Position numbers and translations under genes: made by a program. DNA of 64,000 nt from Wurfbainia villosa. Lineage: Eukaryota > Streptophyta > Magnoliopsida > Zingiberales > Zingiberaceae. The stretch is taken from NCBI GenBank assembly GCA_025175895.1, contig CM045989.1, positions 131,143,272 to 131,207,271 on the forward strand, read 5' to 3'. A model generated the notes under the pieces. The model was not told where the DNA came from, did not search any database, and saw nothing but the letters and a program-made list of their open reading frames with translations. Positions 21,249-31,985 of this stretch are shown one piece after another. How positions within the stretch are numbered: the stretch's first letter is position 1; each line of letters starts with the position of its first letter.

Positions 21249-22374
21249 ATGGCACCTATTCAGACTCGTACTAGAGGTCATCCATCTAAGCTACCTACTA
21301 CCGATGGACCTATTGATCAGGAAGAGCCACGACGGTCTCCTACCAGAGGTTCGGAACCTCAAGAGCCAGATGTACCCCTAACTATGCCGACTTCTGCGGA
21401 TTCTAGTTGGGTCAGAGTCAAAGCACGTATACCTGTGTTAGCGCATTCAGCCAAGGACCGATTTACGCTATTTCGAGGTGAGTTTGATCCCTAGATTGCT
21501 CGTACCTGGTTAGATAATCTAGAGGACACTTTCGAGTTCATGAGTTGTACCGATGAGGAGAAGGTGGGTCTAGCAGCTTATCACCTTCGGGAGCAGGCGG
21601 TTACGTGGTGGAAAATATAGAAGACCTTGATGGGAGAGCAGAACATCACCTGGGCAATCTTCCGAGATATCTTCTGGAGGCAGTATTTTCCTTCTGCATT
21701 CTCTACAGCACGCCGTCTGGAGTTCTTAAGTCTTAAGCAAAGGGATCGTTCAGTTATGGAATACAATGCAGAGTTTACTCGACTAGCGAAATTCTATCCG
21801 CGTCTGGTAGCACAGGATGGGGACCAGATGTTCCAGTTCACACAGGGTTTGGCAGCTTATATTCGAGTAAGAATGTCTGGATCCTCCATTAACTCATACC
21901 GAGAGGCACTGGATAGGGCTCTATCTATTAAGATGACTTCTCAGCAAGTTGCAAAGGAGAAGGAGGTGGAGAAGCAGATGTCCCAGGGAAAGCAGCGAAA
22001 ACAGGATACGACGACTGAGACTCAGAAGAAGCAGAATCAGAGTGGAGCTTCTCGAGGTACTGTTCAAGGTTCATCGAGAGCGCAGAAAGGGAAGCGACCA
22101 GCTTCTGGACAGTCTAGAGGTTTTCAGAAGAACCGTAAGGGCGGGCACATGACTAGATGCCGGAGATGTGGGTCTGAGAGCCATAGTGTTTCCGAGTGTC
22201 CCTTAGATCGCGATGTTTGCTATTACTGTAAGCATCCGGAACATACGAGTAGAGAGTGTACTATGAAGGCACAGTTGGTTTTTTTAGGTAACTCTAGCAA
22301 GGGAAAGAAGCCTAGCCAGTACCATCAGCAGAGGTCAGCACCTAGGACGCAGACACATGGTCAGAGGCAACCAC
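21249..22374 (+). pseudogene. gag of element C (chromovirus), interrupted by D
   Basis: Starts at ATG giving MAPIQTRTRGHPSK. The capsid-like core is clear (ARTWLDNLEDTF; YHLREQAVTWW; FRDIFWRQYFPSA; FTRLAKFYP). A Gln/Lys-rich linker follows, then two zinc knuckles of form C-x2-C-x4-H-x4-C: CRRCGSESHSVSEC and CYYCKHPEHTSREC (about 22159-22261). Stops at about 21493 and 21619 break the frame, and D inserts in the Gln/Pro-rich tail after the knuckles. It would package C RNA. The start is the first Met before the conserved core. Confidence 0.87.
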
Positions 22375-24607
22375 TGTTAGTAATATATGAGAGATGTCCT
22401 AAGGCAATCGCCTTATGTTTGAACCATTTATATGATAAATGAAGATTCACTATTTGAGTATACATGTTTTCATGTATTTGATTAGATCTTAAACTCATTT
22501 ACTAAATGTCCACGATACGATTCACAACATGAGAGAATTTGTGATTTGATCACAACTAGTGAGTATCTCTACATGTGTAATTGTGATGTATCGGAATTAT
22601 CCCTAGTCGATGAATTTCTGGATTTGGACACCATTGATTCTGTCGAGACTAGCACAAGGTATACTCCTTGGTGTATCCAAGCAGCTGATTCTCACTAGCT
22701 GGAGACATTATGATGTCCTGAGTTAATCGTGGATGCTAGTTATGGTAATTTGTTCATTGGAATGACCAGCCGTAAGACTTCATATGGTTCTCTGCATATA
22801 TAGATATGTCAATGAAGTTCTTACTGCAGCTTAAGTGCGATGTTCCTTTGACTTGCAGTATTCAAGTCATCTTGATCATAAAGACTTATGCTTTGACATC
22901 TTAAGCAAGAATCTCTGAGGAGATGTGGACCCGGGATGATTGGGTATAAGTCGAAGTGATCGAAGGTGTTTGAATAGCCTATAAAGGATTCATCACTCCT
23001 TGCGAGGAGATGTATACCCATGGCCTCTCGTCGGATTGTTACTAAAGTCTTTGGCCAAAGCATTACATGTTTAGAGTAAGCTACTCTTCGATACATGTGC
23101 AGTAACTAGAATCCATAGGACGAGGAAATGATACTTGGGCTAGGTGTGACGTAGTCAACCTAGTGGGGACTGACACTATAGACCATGTCCTGAACCAAGT
23201 GGGTATAAGATGAGTGAAGGGAATGGGGCACGATTCATTCGAGCTGCTGAAGGGTTTCAGAAGTAGTTCTGGATCAACCGTTGATCTTTTCGGTTAATTG
23301 GGGATCATGATGTACTACTAGGTGCCACTCATGATCGTTCTATAATTAATGGTTAATTATAGACGGCCAACATAAATTGAGAACCTATTTGGTCACACGC
23401 ACAACGAGCGTAATCCGAAGGATTTAAAACGAGCTTGAGAATGAGATTCTCAGACCAAGAGAAACTAAGTTTGGTTGGACCAAACATGGAGCGAGCATGA
23501 AATCATTTCAGTCGCAATGGAAGCGTGGATGGGCCTTGTCTTATGAAGACATGATGGATGAACCAAATTGGTTTGGTTCTAATCCAATGGAGGAGAATAA
23601 ACCAAAGGGTTTGGTTTGTTTTAAACGAATGAACCAAAAGTTGGTTCGGTTCATTTTAACTTAAAATAAACCATCATGGTTTGGTTTATTTTAACTTAAA
23701 TTAATGGAGCAGGTTAACGGGTCTTTGGTTATGATCCGATAACCATTAAGAGAATTTGTTCTCTATAAAATAGGGCTTAAGGGTTTTGTTAAGCCCTAAT
23801 CAAAGTCCAAGCAACCCTAAGTTGCCGCCCCCTCCTCTCCTTGGTGTAGTCGGCGCCAACCCTAGTGCCGCCGCCCACCACCACCTAGCTCCCTTGCCGG
23901 CGTCCAGAAGGTACTGTCCTTCCCTCTTGCCAGCGTCGAGCTACTGCCGGAGGAGCTCCGGTGATCTCCTTTGGGTTCGGCAATAAGGTGAGCTTCAACC
24001 TTCCCTTTTGGCCGGCCCCTATTCCTCCACCAAAGCTGTCCAGTTTTCTGGACAGCTTATTTCCTTCTCGTCGGAGCATCGTTTGGATGACGTTTGGAGC
24101 TCCGATAGCGGTAGCCTTGCCGGGGATTCGATCTCCGGTATTCCTCATAGGTGGAGGACGAAGGATTCATCAAACGGTTGACGAATACCTCTCCGGAGAA
24201 GCGAGTTTTTGAGGACTCGTTTTGGATCCGAATTTTGATTCGGATCGTGATCGTCTCTCGATCACATCATCTTCAACACGAGGCTAGTAACCCGTACGAA
24301 GATGAGGCTTGTGACTTTGTGAAGTCATCCCAAAGATACTCGGTGTGGATACGGATAGAGACGATTCTAGTGAGAATCGTTCTGGTTGATGTCTTTCCCG
24401 CTACACGTGATACGTCAGGTATACGTAGTATAAATTTCCTTTTATTGCAAAATTTGAATTTACGGTTATGTCTACAAATGTTGTACTATGCATTCGTGTG
24501 ATGTGTGTGTTGTAATAAATTAGATTTATTATTTTATTCCTTCTGTTGTGCACATGTTTACGAAACATATTCGAACACACACTCGCCGCGGTGCCGGAAA
24601 CCCAACA
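22375..24607 (+). repeat. 5' LTR of element D
   Basis: 2233 bases, complete. Its second half (from about 23511) matches 27131-28226. The GC-richer stretch 23810-24200 is probably transcribed leader; it contains short ORFs that match nothing I recognise. Its start resembles the E LTR (40011 onward), confirming one family. Confidence 0.9.
23763..23772 (+). promoter_or_regulatory. TATA box in the D 5' LTR
   Basis: CTATAAAATA, followed by AGGGCTTAAGGG. The same site recurs in the partial 3' LTR at 27384-27393. In the related E LTR a TATATAAAG lies at a similar place (47724-47732). Confidence 0.6.
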
Positions 24608-24621
24608 GTGGTATTAGAGCC
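24608..24621 (+). other. Primer-binding site of element D
   Basis: GTGGTATTAGAGCC directly after the LTR end, matching initiator Met-tRNA with one C-to-T change (TATC to TATT). Confidence 0.85.
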
Positions 24622-25897
24622 TAGATTGTGTTTCGACATAATCGTAAAATAGTTTTGCGATAGTCATAATGATATTTCTGGAAATTTTCTACTTTTGGAA
24701 AGTTAGATGTATTTATGGAAATTTTTCAATTTTGGAAAGTCTAGAAGTATTTGTGGAAATCTTCTACTTTTGGAAAGTTGGAAGTATTTATGGAAATTGA
24801 TATTTTCTGTAAATAAAATATTTGATTAGATTTTGGAAATTTGTTTCCTAATTTAATCATGATTTGATTTTGGAAATCAAATCTTTAAATCTTTTATTTC
24901 CATAAGTAGTTTTGATTATTTAGGAAATTGATTTCCTAAATTGACTTTCCTTAATCGACTATTTCCACAAATAAAATATGTGATTAGATTTGAAAATTTG
25001 TTTCCTAATTTAATCATGATTTGATTTGGAGAATCAAATCTTAAACATATTTTATTTCCATAAATAGTTATGACATATAAGAAAATTTTGTACATGACAT
25101 AATTGTATGTCGTGTAATTGCATTAGATGCATATCATAATGTCATGCGTGTCGTGACATGTAGATGTATGTCATATATGTCATGTAATGTAGATAATAGT
25201 TATTTGCATGCAAAGAGGATGAGACATAAAAACCCTAACTTAATATTAAAGCCTACACCTTCCATTAATATGGTTAAAACCAGAGTTCCGTTTCTTGTTT
25301 GGGTTGTTGGACTCTCTCCAAGCCCGGCTCGAACCCAAACATGTTCAAACCATGAAATAGTTTAATACTAATATGGTAAGAGTAAGAGGTCAATCGTTAT
25401 CTTTGGTTGTTGGACTCTCTCCAAGCCGGGCTAATTGGTTGAATGCACTCTAACCATATTAAAACTATTTCTCGATTAATGGGTTGGCTTTAACCTGGAG
25501 CATCGACTTGTTGGACTCTCTCCAAGATCGATGTAAAGGGAGGTGAAGTTGGGTGCTATGCATATGATGCATACTAGTTAATGTGTTAACAACCCGATGT
25601 ATGTGTGAACATTCAATTAGTTGATAGCACATTGTGATAGTTGCATATACGTGATATGCAATCGATATAGTTGATACCTACCATCGTAGTTATGAATGGC
25701 TTGTTGGACTCTCTCCAAGGTTGTTCATATCTATGATGGATATCAGCCCATTCGGAGATGGACCTACGATCTCCCGAAGTGATTTTGGGGTTTTTGAAAT
25801 TCAAAAAATGAATGGGATTTATAAATGTATGTTGCTGCATTTTAAAATCATTTTCTCATATATGCTCGTTTTGTATTTCTAGGTTAATCGATTGATC
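24622..25897 (+). other. Structured 5' leader of element D
   Basis: About 1.28 kb between the primer site and gag, with no credible gene. 24660-25060 is AT-rich with tandem TTTGGAAATT-like strings. From about 25290 to 25780 it holds a series of stem-loops. Four share the 15-base core GTTGGACTCTCTCCA (25306-25320, 25409-25423, 25510-25524, 25703-25717) between unlike flanking arms; others lie at 25641-25661 (TTGCATAT, loop, ATATGCAA) and near 25756-25776 (GGAGAT, loop, ATCTCC). Most recur in E with paired changes. A role in RNA packaging, dimerisation or translation is inference from position. Confidence 0.75.
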
Positions 25898-27132
25898 ATG
25901 ACGTCTTTGAATTTGCGCACTATTTTGGATTCAAACAAATTGACTGGGCCTAACTTCCTGGACTGGCTCAGAAACCTGAGAATTGTTCTCAAGGCGGAAA
26001 AGCTAGCATATGTCCTTGAAGAGCCTCTTCCCAACCGTCCTAAGGACGATGCAACCTGCACAAATATTGGTCTATCGAAGCATCGCGGTATTCTCCGAGG
26101 CGAGTTGCATCATGCTAGCTGCGATGGTACCTGAGCTGCAAAAGCAGCATGAGCATATGGATGCTAATACCATGGTCTTCCATCTTCATGAGTTGTTTGA
26201 TGAGCAAGCGAGATCCAAAAGGTTCAAAGTCTCCAGGCTCCTCTTCACCACGAAGATGCAAGAAGGTTCGTCTGTAGTGCAGTTTGTGCTAAAGATGAAT
26301 GGGTACATCGAGCGGCTAGCCACCCTCGGGTTTGTGATGGATCATGAATTAAGTATTTACTTAATTCTACATTGTTTGCCCAAGAGTTTCTCACAATTTG
26401 TGATGAACTATCGGATGAATAAATTAGAATCTACTATTCCTGAGCTCCTCAATATGCTAAAGACTGTGGAGTCATCTGTGAAGCATGAGAAGAAGGCAGT
26501 TCTGTTAGTTGATTCCTCAAAGAAAGGTTCTAAGAGGAAAGCAAAGGAACAGAAGAAAGGGAAGAACAAGAAGGCAAAGAAGGTAGAACCAACACAAAAG
26601 GGCACTTGCCATCATTGTGGCAAGGAAGGCCACTGGCAAAGAAACTGCAAGATTTATCTTGAGTCCATGAAGAAGAAGAAGGCATTCGATGCCCCATCCT
26701 CTTCAAGTATCTTCATTATTGATTGTCATTTTATTTCCTTAGACACTTGGGTATTGGATACTGGGTGTGGCTCACATATATGTAATGACATACAGGGGAT
26801 AAGGAATAGAAGAAGACTCGTCAGAGGGGAGTCAAATTTGCGAGTTGGCAATGGAGCAAAGGTTGTTGCGGTCGCCATCAGAACTTATTTGTTGAAGCTC
26901 CCTAGTGGACTAGTCTTGGAACTGGACAATTGCTATTGTGTTCCTTCTCTAATAAAGAACATTGTTTCTATTTCCTATTTAAATAGAAATGGTTACCATT
27001 TGACGTTTAGTAACAATTGTTGTTATATAACTTTGAATAGTGTACTTTATGGAACTGGAACTTTGAGCAATGGAATTTATACATTGGCTAGACCTATTGA
27101 AACACCACATCTTCATATATCTCTTAAGAATG
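25898..27132 (+). pseudogene. gag-protease polyprotein of element D
   Basis: Starts at ATG giving MTSLNLRTILDSNKLTGPNF, the Copia Gag N-terminus shared with E. A frameshift lies near 26060-26110; the rest is one long open frame. Visible: Gag core (QKQHEHMDAN; ARSKRFKVSRLLF; VVQFVLKMNGYIERLATLG), a Lys-rich stretch, one zinc knuckle CHHCGKEGHWQRNC (about 26617-26658), then the protease site WVLDTGCGSHICND (about 26746-26787, Asp-Thr-Gly). After that the frame reads into the deletion junction and the 3' LTR, ending at 27165. The frame has few other faults for a 5' truncated polyprotein, so the deletion may be fairly young. Clade Tork is a judgement from the Gag and protease blocks. Confidence 0.85.
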
Positions 27133-28226
27133 TCACAATGGAAACATGGATGGGTCATGTCTTATGAAGACATGATGGATGAACCAAATTGGTTTGGTTC
27201 TAATCCAATGGAGGAGAATAAACCAAAGGGTTTAGTTTGTTTTAAATGAATGAACCAAAAGTTGATTCGGTTCGTTTTAACTTAAAATAAACCATCATGG
27301 TTTGGTTTATTTTAACTTAAATTAATGGAGCGGGTTAACGGGCCTTTGGTTATGATCCGATAACCATTCAGAGAATTTGTTCTCTATAAAATAGGGCTTA
27401 AGGGTTTTGTTAAGCCCTAATCAAAGTCCAAGCAACCCTAAGTTGCCACCCCTCCTCTCCTTGGTGTAGTCGGCACCAACCCTAGTGCCGCCGCCCACCA
27501 CCACCTAGCTCCCTTGCCGGCATCCAGAAGGTACTGTCCTTCCCTCTTGCTGGCATCGAGCTGCTGCCGAAGGAGCTCCGGTGATCTCCTTTGGGTTCGG
27601 CAATAAGGTGAGCTTCAACCTTCCCTTTTGATCGGCCCCTATTCCTCCACCAAAGCTGTCCAGTTTTCTGGACAGCTTGTTTCCTTCTCGTCGGAGCGTC
27701 GTTTGGACGATGTTTGGAGCTCCGACAGCAGTAGCCTTGCCGGGGATTGATCTCCGGTAATCCTCATAGGTGGAGAACGAAGGATTCGTCAAACAGTTGA
27801 CGAATACCTCTCTGGAGAAGCGAGTTTTTGAGGACTCGTTTTGGATCCGAATTTTGATTCGGATCATGATCGTCTCTCAATCACATCGTCTTCAACACGA
27901 GGCTAGTAACCCATACGAAGACGAGGCTCGTGACTTTGTGAAGTCATCCCGAAGATACTCGACGTGGATACGGATAGAGACGATTCTAGCGAGAATCATT
28001 CCGGTTGATGCCTTTCCCGCTACACGTGATACGTCAGGTATACGTAGTATAAATTTCCTTTTATTGCAAAATTTGAATTTACAGTTATGTCTACACATGT
28101 TGTACTATGCATGCATGTGATGTGTGTGTTGTAATAAATTAGATTTATTATTTTATTCCTTCTGCTGTGCACATGTTTACGAAACATGTTCAAACACATA
28201 CTCGCCGCGGTGTTAGAAACCCAACA
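27131..28226 (+). repeat. Partial 3' LTR of element D
   Basis: Matches 23511-24607. It lacks the first roughly 1.1 kb of the LTR. It starts directly after protease-coding sequence at a shared GTC-CAATGGAA, a likely deletion junction. TATA box repeated at 27384-27393. Confidence 0.9.
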
Positions 28227-28231
28227 GCCAC

Positions 28232-28550
28232 CCCCTCCCACAAACCAGATATATCATATACATGGGAGCGACTCTTTAGGGATGCCAGCGGTGATTCATT
28301 ATACTCCAGCTCTAGAGAGTTATTATTTAGGGCCACCTACTCAACGATATCTACCGGCTAGCTCTCAGGGATATATTATGATGTGCAGCAGAGTCAGCCT
28401 CCAACAGCAACATCATAGAGCCAGATCCATCCTGAGTGGAGGCATTCTACTATTATATCGAGACCGCAGCCGCCGAATGTGGAGACTGGATGAGTCTATA
28501 CCATTACCAGAGAGGATGCTCAGCGGGCCGAGGGATCGATCATTCGGGGT
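28232..28550 (+). pseudogene. gag tail of element C, downstream of D
   Basis: Resumes C gag after the D insertion as a Pro/Gln/Tyr-rich tail (PPPPTNQIYH, YYLGPPTQRYLP). It then changes frame (near 28360) before protease. It carries no recognisable domain; in chromoviruses this stretch is the low-complexity link from Gag to protease. Confidence 0.75.
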
Positions 28551-29147
28551 ATGATTTATTCTATACATGCAGATACTTTGATTGATATTGGTAGCTCGCA
28601 TTCCTTTATATCTAGAATATTTCTAAGTAAAATTGGAAGAATTCCTATGATTTGTTCTTGTGGGTTAGCAGTATCGTTACCATCGGGTGAGGTTTTGACC
28701 AGTCATCAAGTAATCAAAGGTTGTCCGTTGGATTTTGACGGGTATATACTTACGGTGGACCTTCAGGTGTTGGAGATGGTGGAATTTGATATTATACTCG
28801 GAATGGATTGGTTGGCTACTTACTATGCTACAGTGGATTGTAGGGCGAGAGTAGTGACTTTTCGACCATCAGATCAGCCTGCATGGGAATTCGTGGGTAC
28901 CCAAGATAATGGAGTATCCATTATATCTGCACTTCAGGCTCGAAGATTATTGACTCATGGCTGTCAAGGGTACCTATTGTCTTTGGTCAAAGTGGAGAGT
29001 GAGGAAATACTATCCCTTTCCGATGTTCGGTTAGTTCGTGAGTATTCGGATGTATTTCCAGATGAACTTCCGGGCTTTCCACCTCTTAGACAAGTGGAAT
29101 TCACGATAAAGGTAATCCTAGGTACCGGATGGCACCGAAAGTGCTGA
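28551..29147 (+). pseudogene. Protease of C pol
   Basis: A 198-codon open frame. The retropepsin site reads TLIDIGSSHSFIS, where the family has D-[ST]-G; the Ser/Thr is replaced by Ile, which should impair it. The hydrophobic VEFDIILGMDWLATY block follows, and the link YSDVFPDELPGFPPLRQVEF leads to RT. The frame is lost at about 29110-29130, just before the RT block. Confidence 0.85.
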
Positions 29148-30495
29148 GTGAGCTTAAGATACAACTGCAAGAGTTATTGGATAAGGGATTTGTTCATCCT
29201 AGTGTTTCACCATGGGGAGCTCCGGTACTGTTCGTTAAAAAGAAAGATGGATCTTTGCAGTTATGTATTGACTACCGACAACTAAATGCAGTGACCGTCA
29301 AGAACAAATATCCACTGCCAAGGATAGAGAATTTATTTGATCAACTCAAGGATACTTGCATATATTCCAAGATTGATCTGCGATTAGGTTATCATCAGCT
29401 GAGAGTAAGAGACGAGGATGTTCAGAAGACAGCGTTCCGTACGCATTATGGACATTACGGGTTTCTAGTGATGCCATTTGGTCTTACTAATGCTCCAGCT
29501 GCATTTATGGATTTGATGAACCGGGTATTCTTAAGGTACTTGGATCAGTTTGTCATTGTATTCATAGATGATATCTTGATATATTCTCGTTCTGAGGAGG
29601 AGCATGAGCATCATCTTCGGATTATGTTGGAGACGTTACGACGAGAGCATTTATATGCCAAGTTTAGTAAGTGCGCTTTCTGGCTATCTTCCATGGGTTT
29701 TCTTGAACATGTGGTATCCAGCAGGGGTATTTCAATTGATCCCCAGAAAATCGAAGCAATTACCAGTTGGGAGCAGCCAAAGTCAGTTCAGGAAGTCCAT
29801 AGTTTCCTTGGATTGGTCGGGTATTACCATAGGTTTGTGGAGGGATTTTCTCATATAGCCACACCACTCACTCGCTTGACCCAGAAAGGGATCAAGTTTA
29901 CTTGGTCAGAGGCTTGTGAGTCCAGTTTTCACAGCTTAAGCAGCGACTAGTTTCTGCACCTGTATTAGTGATTCCTTCTGGTTGCGATGGGATGGTACTG
30001 TATACTGATGCTTCTTTTCAAGGATTGGGAGCAGTTCTGATGCAGTTCGACCATGTAGTATCTTATGCCTCCCGTCAACTTAAGGATCACGAAAGAAATT
30101 ATCCGGTGCACGATCTGGAGTTAGCAACCATTATTTTTGTGCTAAAGATATGGAGACATTATCTGTATGGGATTACTTTTGAGATCTATACGGACCATAA
30201 AAGCTTGAAATACCTTTTCACTCAGAAGGAATTGAATCTTAGACAGAGATGATGGATGAAATATCTAAAGGATTATGATTGCACTATTCAGTATCATCCG
30301 AGTAAAGCTAATGTAGTAGCGGATGAACTGAGCAGGAAATCCCGTGGGATTTTGGCCAGCCATTTGACAGCAGTGACTGATATAGTTCGACAGTTCTCAG
30401 AGTTGGGGTTGTCTGAACAGGGTCAAACATCCCGAGGGATATTGGTATCCATGGTTGCCCAGTCCACTATTATTGAGAGGATCAAGGAGGCATAG
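29129..30495 (+). pseudogene. Reverse transcriptase and RNase H of C pol
   Basis: RT (29129-29950): LLDKGFVHPSVSPWGAPVLF, KKDGSLQLCIDYRQLN, YSKIDLRLGYHQLR (first Asp), VMPFGLTNAPAAF and FIDDILIYS (29561-29587, the catalytic pair). After a frameshift near 29950, RNase H (29968-30495): LYTDASFQGLGAVL (first Asp), ERNYPVHDLELATI (Glu) and YTDHKSLKYLF (Asp). A stop lies after LNLRQR (about 30250). A break between RT and RNase H and several stops show it cannot be made as one protein. All catalytic residues are still visible. Confidence 0.9.
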
Positions 30496-31896
30496 GCTAG
30501 CGATCAACATCTACAGTTCTTATACAACACTGTGGACTCAGGACGACAGACAAATTTCTCGTGTGAAAAGACTGGAGTCCTTCGTTTCCGAGGAAGATTA
30601 TGTGTTCCGGACACACATCCGATTAAGGAGGAGTTATTACGAGAGGCACATCATTCTAGATTTGCTATACATCCTGGCAGTACTCGGATGTATCAAGATT
30701 TGAGGTGTTCATACTGGTGGGACGATATGAAGAGGGATATTGTGGATTTCGTTGCTCGATGTTTGGTCTGCCAATAGGTAAAGGCTGAACATCAGAAGCC
30801 CGCTGGTTTGCTATAGAGAATCCCAATTCCAGAATGGAAGTGGGAACATATCATGATGGATTTTGTTATGGGATTGCCCAGAACCCGTAAAGGACATGAC
30901 GCGATTTGGGTGATTGTGGACAGGTTAACCAAATCTGCTCATTTCCTTCCGATTCGTGAGACACACCCATTGGATCGACTAGAAAAGCTATACTGTAGAG
31001 AGATTGTCAGGCTGCACGGAGTGCCCTTAAGTATCATATCTGATAGAGATCTGCATTTTACTTCATGATTCTGGCAGAGTCTTCAGCATTCTATGGGCAC
31101 TGAGCTTCGTCTCAGTACAGCATTTCATCCACAGACAGATGGACAGTCTGAGCGTACCATTCAGACTCTGGAGGACTTATTGAGATCTTGCGTCATGGAT
31201 TTCGGAGGCAGCTGGGAGGATCACGTCCACTTAGTGGAGTTTGCATAAAATAATAGTTATCACTCTTCCATTCATATGGCTCCCTTTGAGGCTTTGTACG
31301 ACCGACCCTGTAGGTCTCTAGTATTGTGGAAGGATGTTGGGGAGCGATAGTTATTGGGCCCTCAGAGTATTCAGTACGATGCAGAGTTAGTTCGTGTTAT
31401 CAGACGACGATTGTCAGAAGCTCAGGATAGACAAAAAAGTTATACGGATCGGAGGCGAAGACCCCTGGAGTTTTTCGTAGGGGATCATGTATTTCTGCGT
31501 GTATCACCTACAAAAGGAGTTAAGAGATTCAGAATTAAAGGAAAGTTAGCACCACGCTACATTGGACCATTCGAGATATTGGAGCAGATTGGGGGTGTAG
31601 CATACCGATTGGCTCTACCTCCGACGCTTGCGGGCGTTCATAACGTATTCCATGTGTCTATGCTGAGGAAATACGTACCGCATCTGGATCATGTTCTGAC
31701 GGAGGTGCTGATTCCACTCCAGCCTAATGCGAAGTATGAGGAGATTCCAGTGCGGATTCTTGGTCGCAAAGAGCGTCAGCTACGAAACAAAATCATCTGA
31801 CTTGTAAAGGTTGGATGGCAGCATCATACGGATGAGAAGGCTACATGGGAGCTGAAGGATACTATCCGAGCTGGATACCCTCACCTGTTCACATGA
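30496..31896 (+). pseudogene. Integrase with C-terminal chromodomain of C pol
   Basis: H-H-C-C zinc region: AHHSRFAIHPGSTRM and CLVCQ (30650-30777). Core: DFVMGLPRT and DAIWVIVDRLTKSAHF (Asp), SIISDRDLHFTS (Asp), FHPQTDGQSERTIQTLE (Glu). Then the GPQSIQYDAELV and RIKGKLAPRYIGPFEIL (GPY/F) block, HVSMLRKYVPHL, and a chromodomain-like end (EEIPVRILGRKERQLRN; after a stop VKVGWQHHT, ATWELKDTIRAGYPHLF) closing at 31894. Chromodomains steer such elements to heterochromatin. At least five stops break the frame. Confidence 0.9.
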
Positions 31897-31985
31897 GGTA
31901 TGTAGTAGTTCAAGAAATTTCTTAAGTTGATTACTGCATATAGGTACGGAAATTTGGGGACCAAATTTTATTAAGTGGGGGAGAA

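Larger units (their letters stand above)
22375..28226 (+). mobile_element. Element D: internally deleted Tork-like Copia nested in C gag
   Basis: The 5' LTR begins TGTTAGTAATATATG (22375) and ends AAACCCAACA (24607). The right end repeats that LTR end at 28226. Flanks ACCAC (22370-22374) and GCCAC (28227-28231) fit a TSD with one mismatch. The interior has a primer site, a long structured leader and a gag-protease frame, then jumps near 27133 straight into the middle of the 3' LTR; integrase, RT, RNase H and the first 1.1 kb of the 3' LTR are missing. E (40011-50698) is the same family. Confidence 0.92.
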
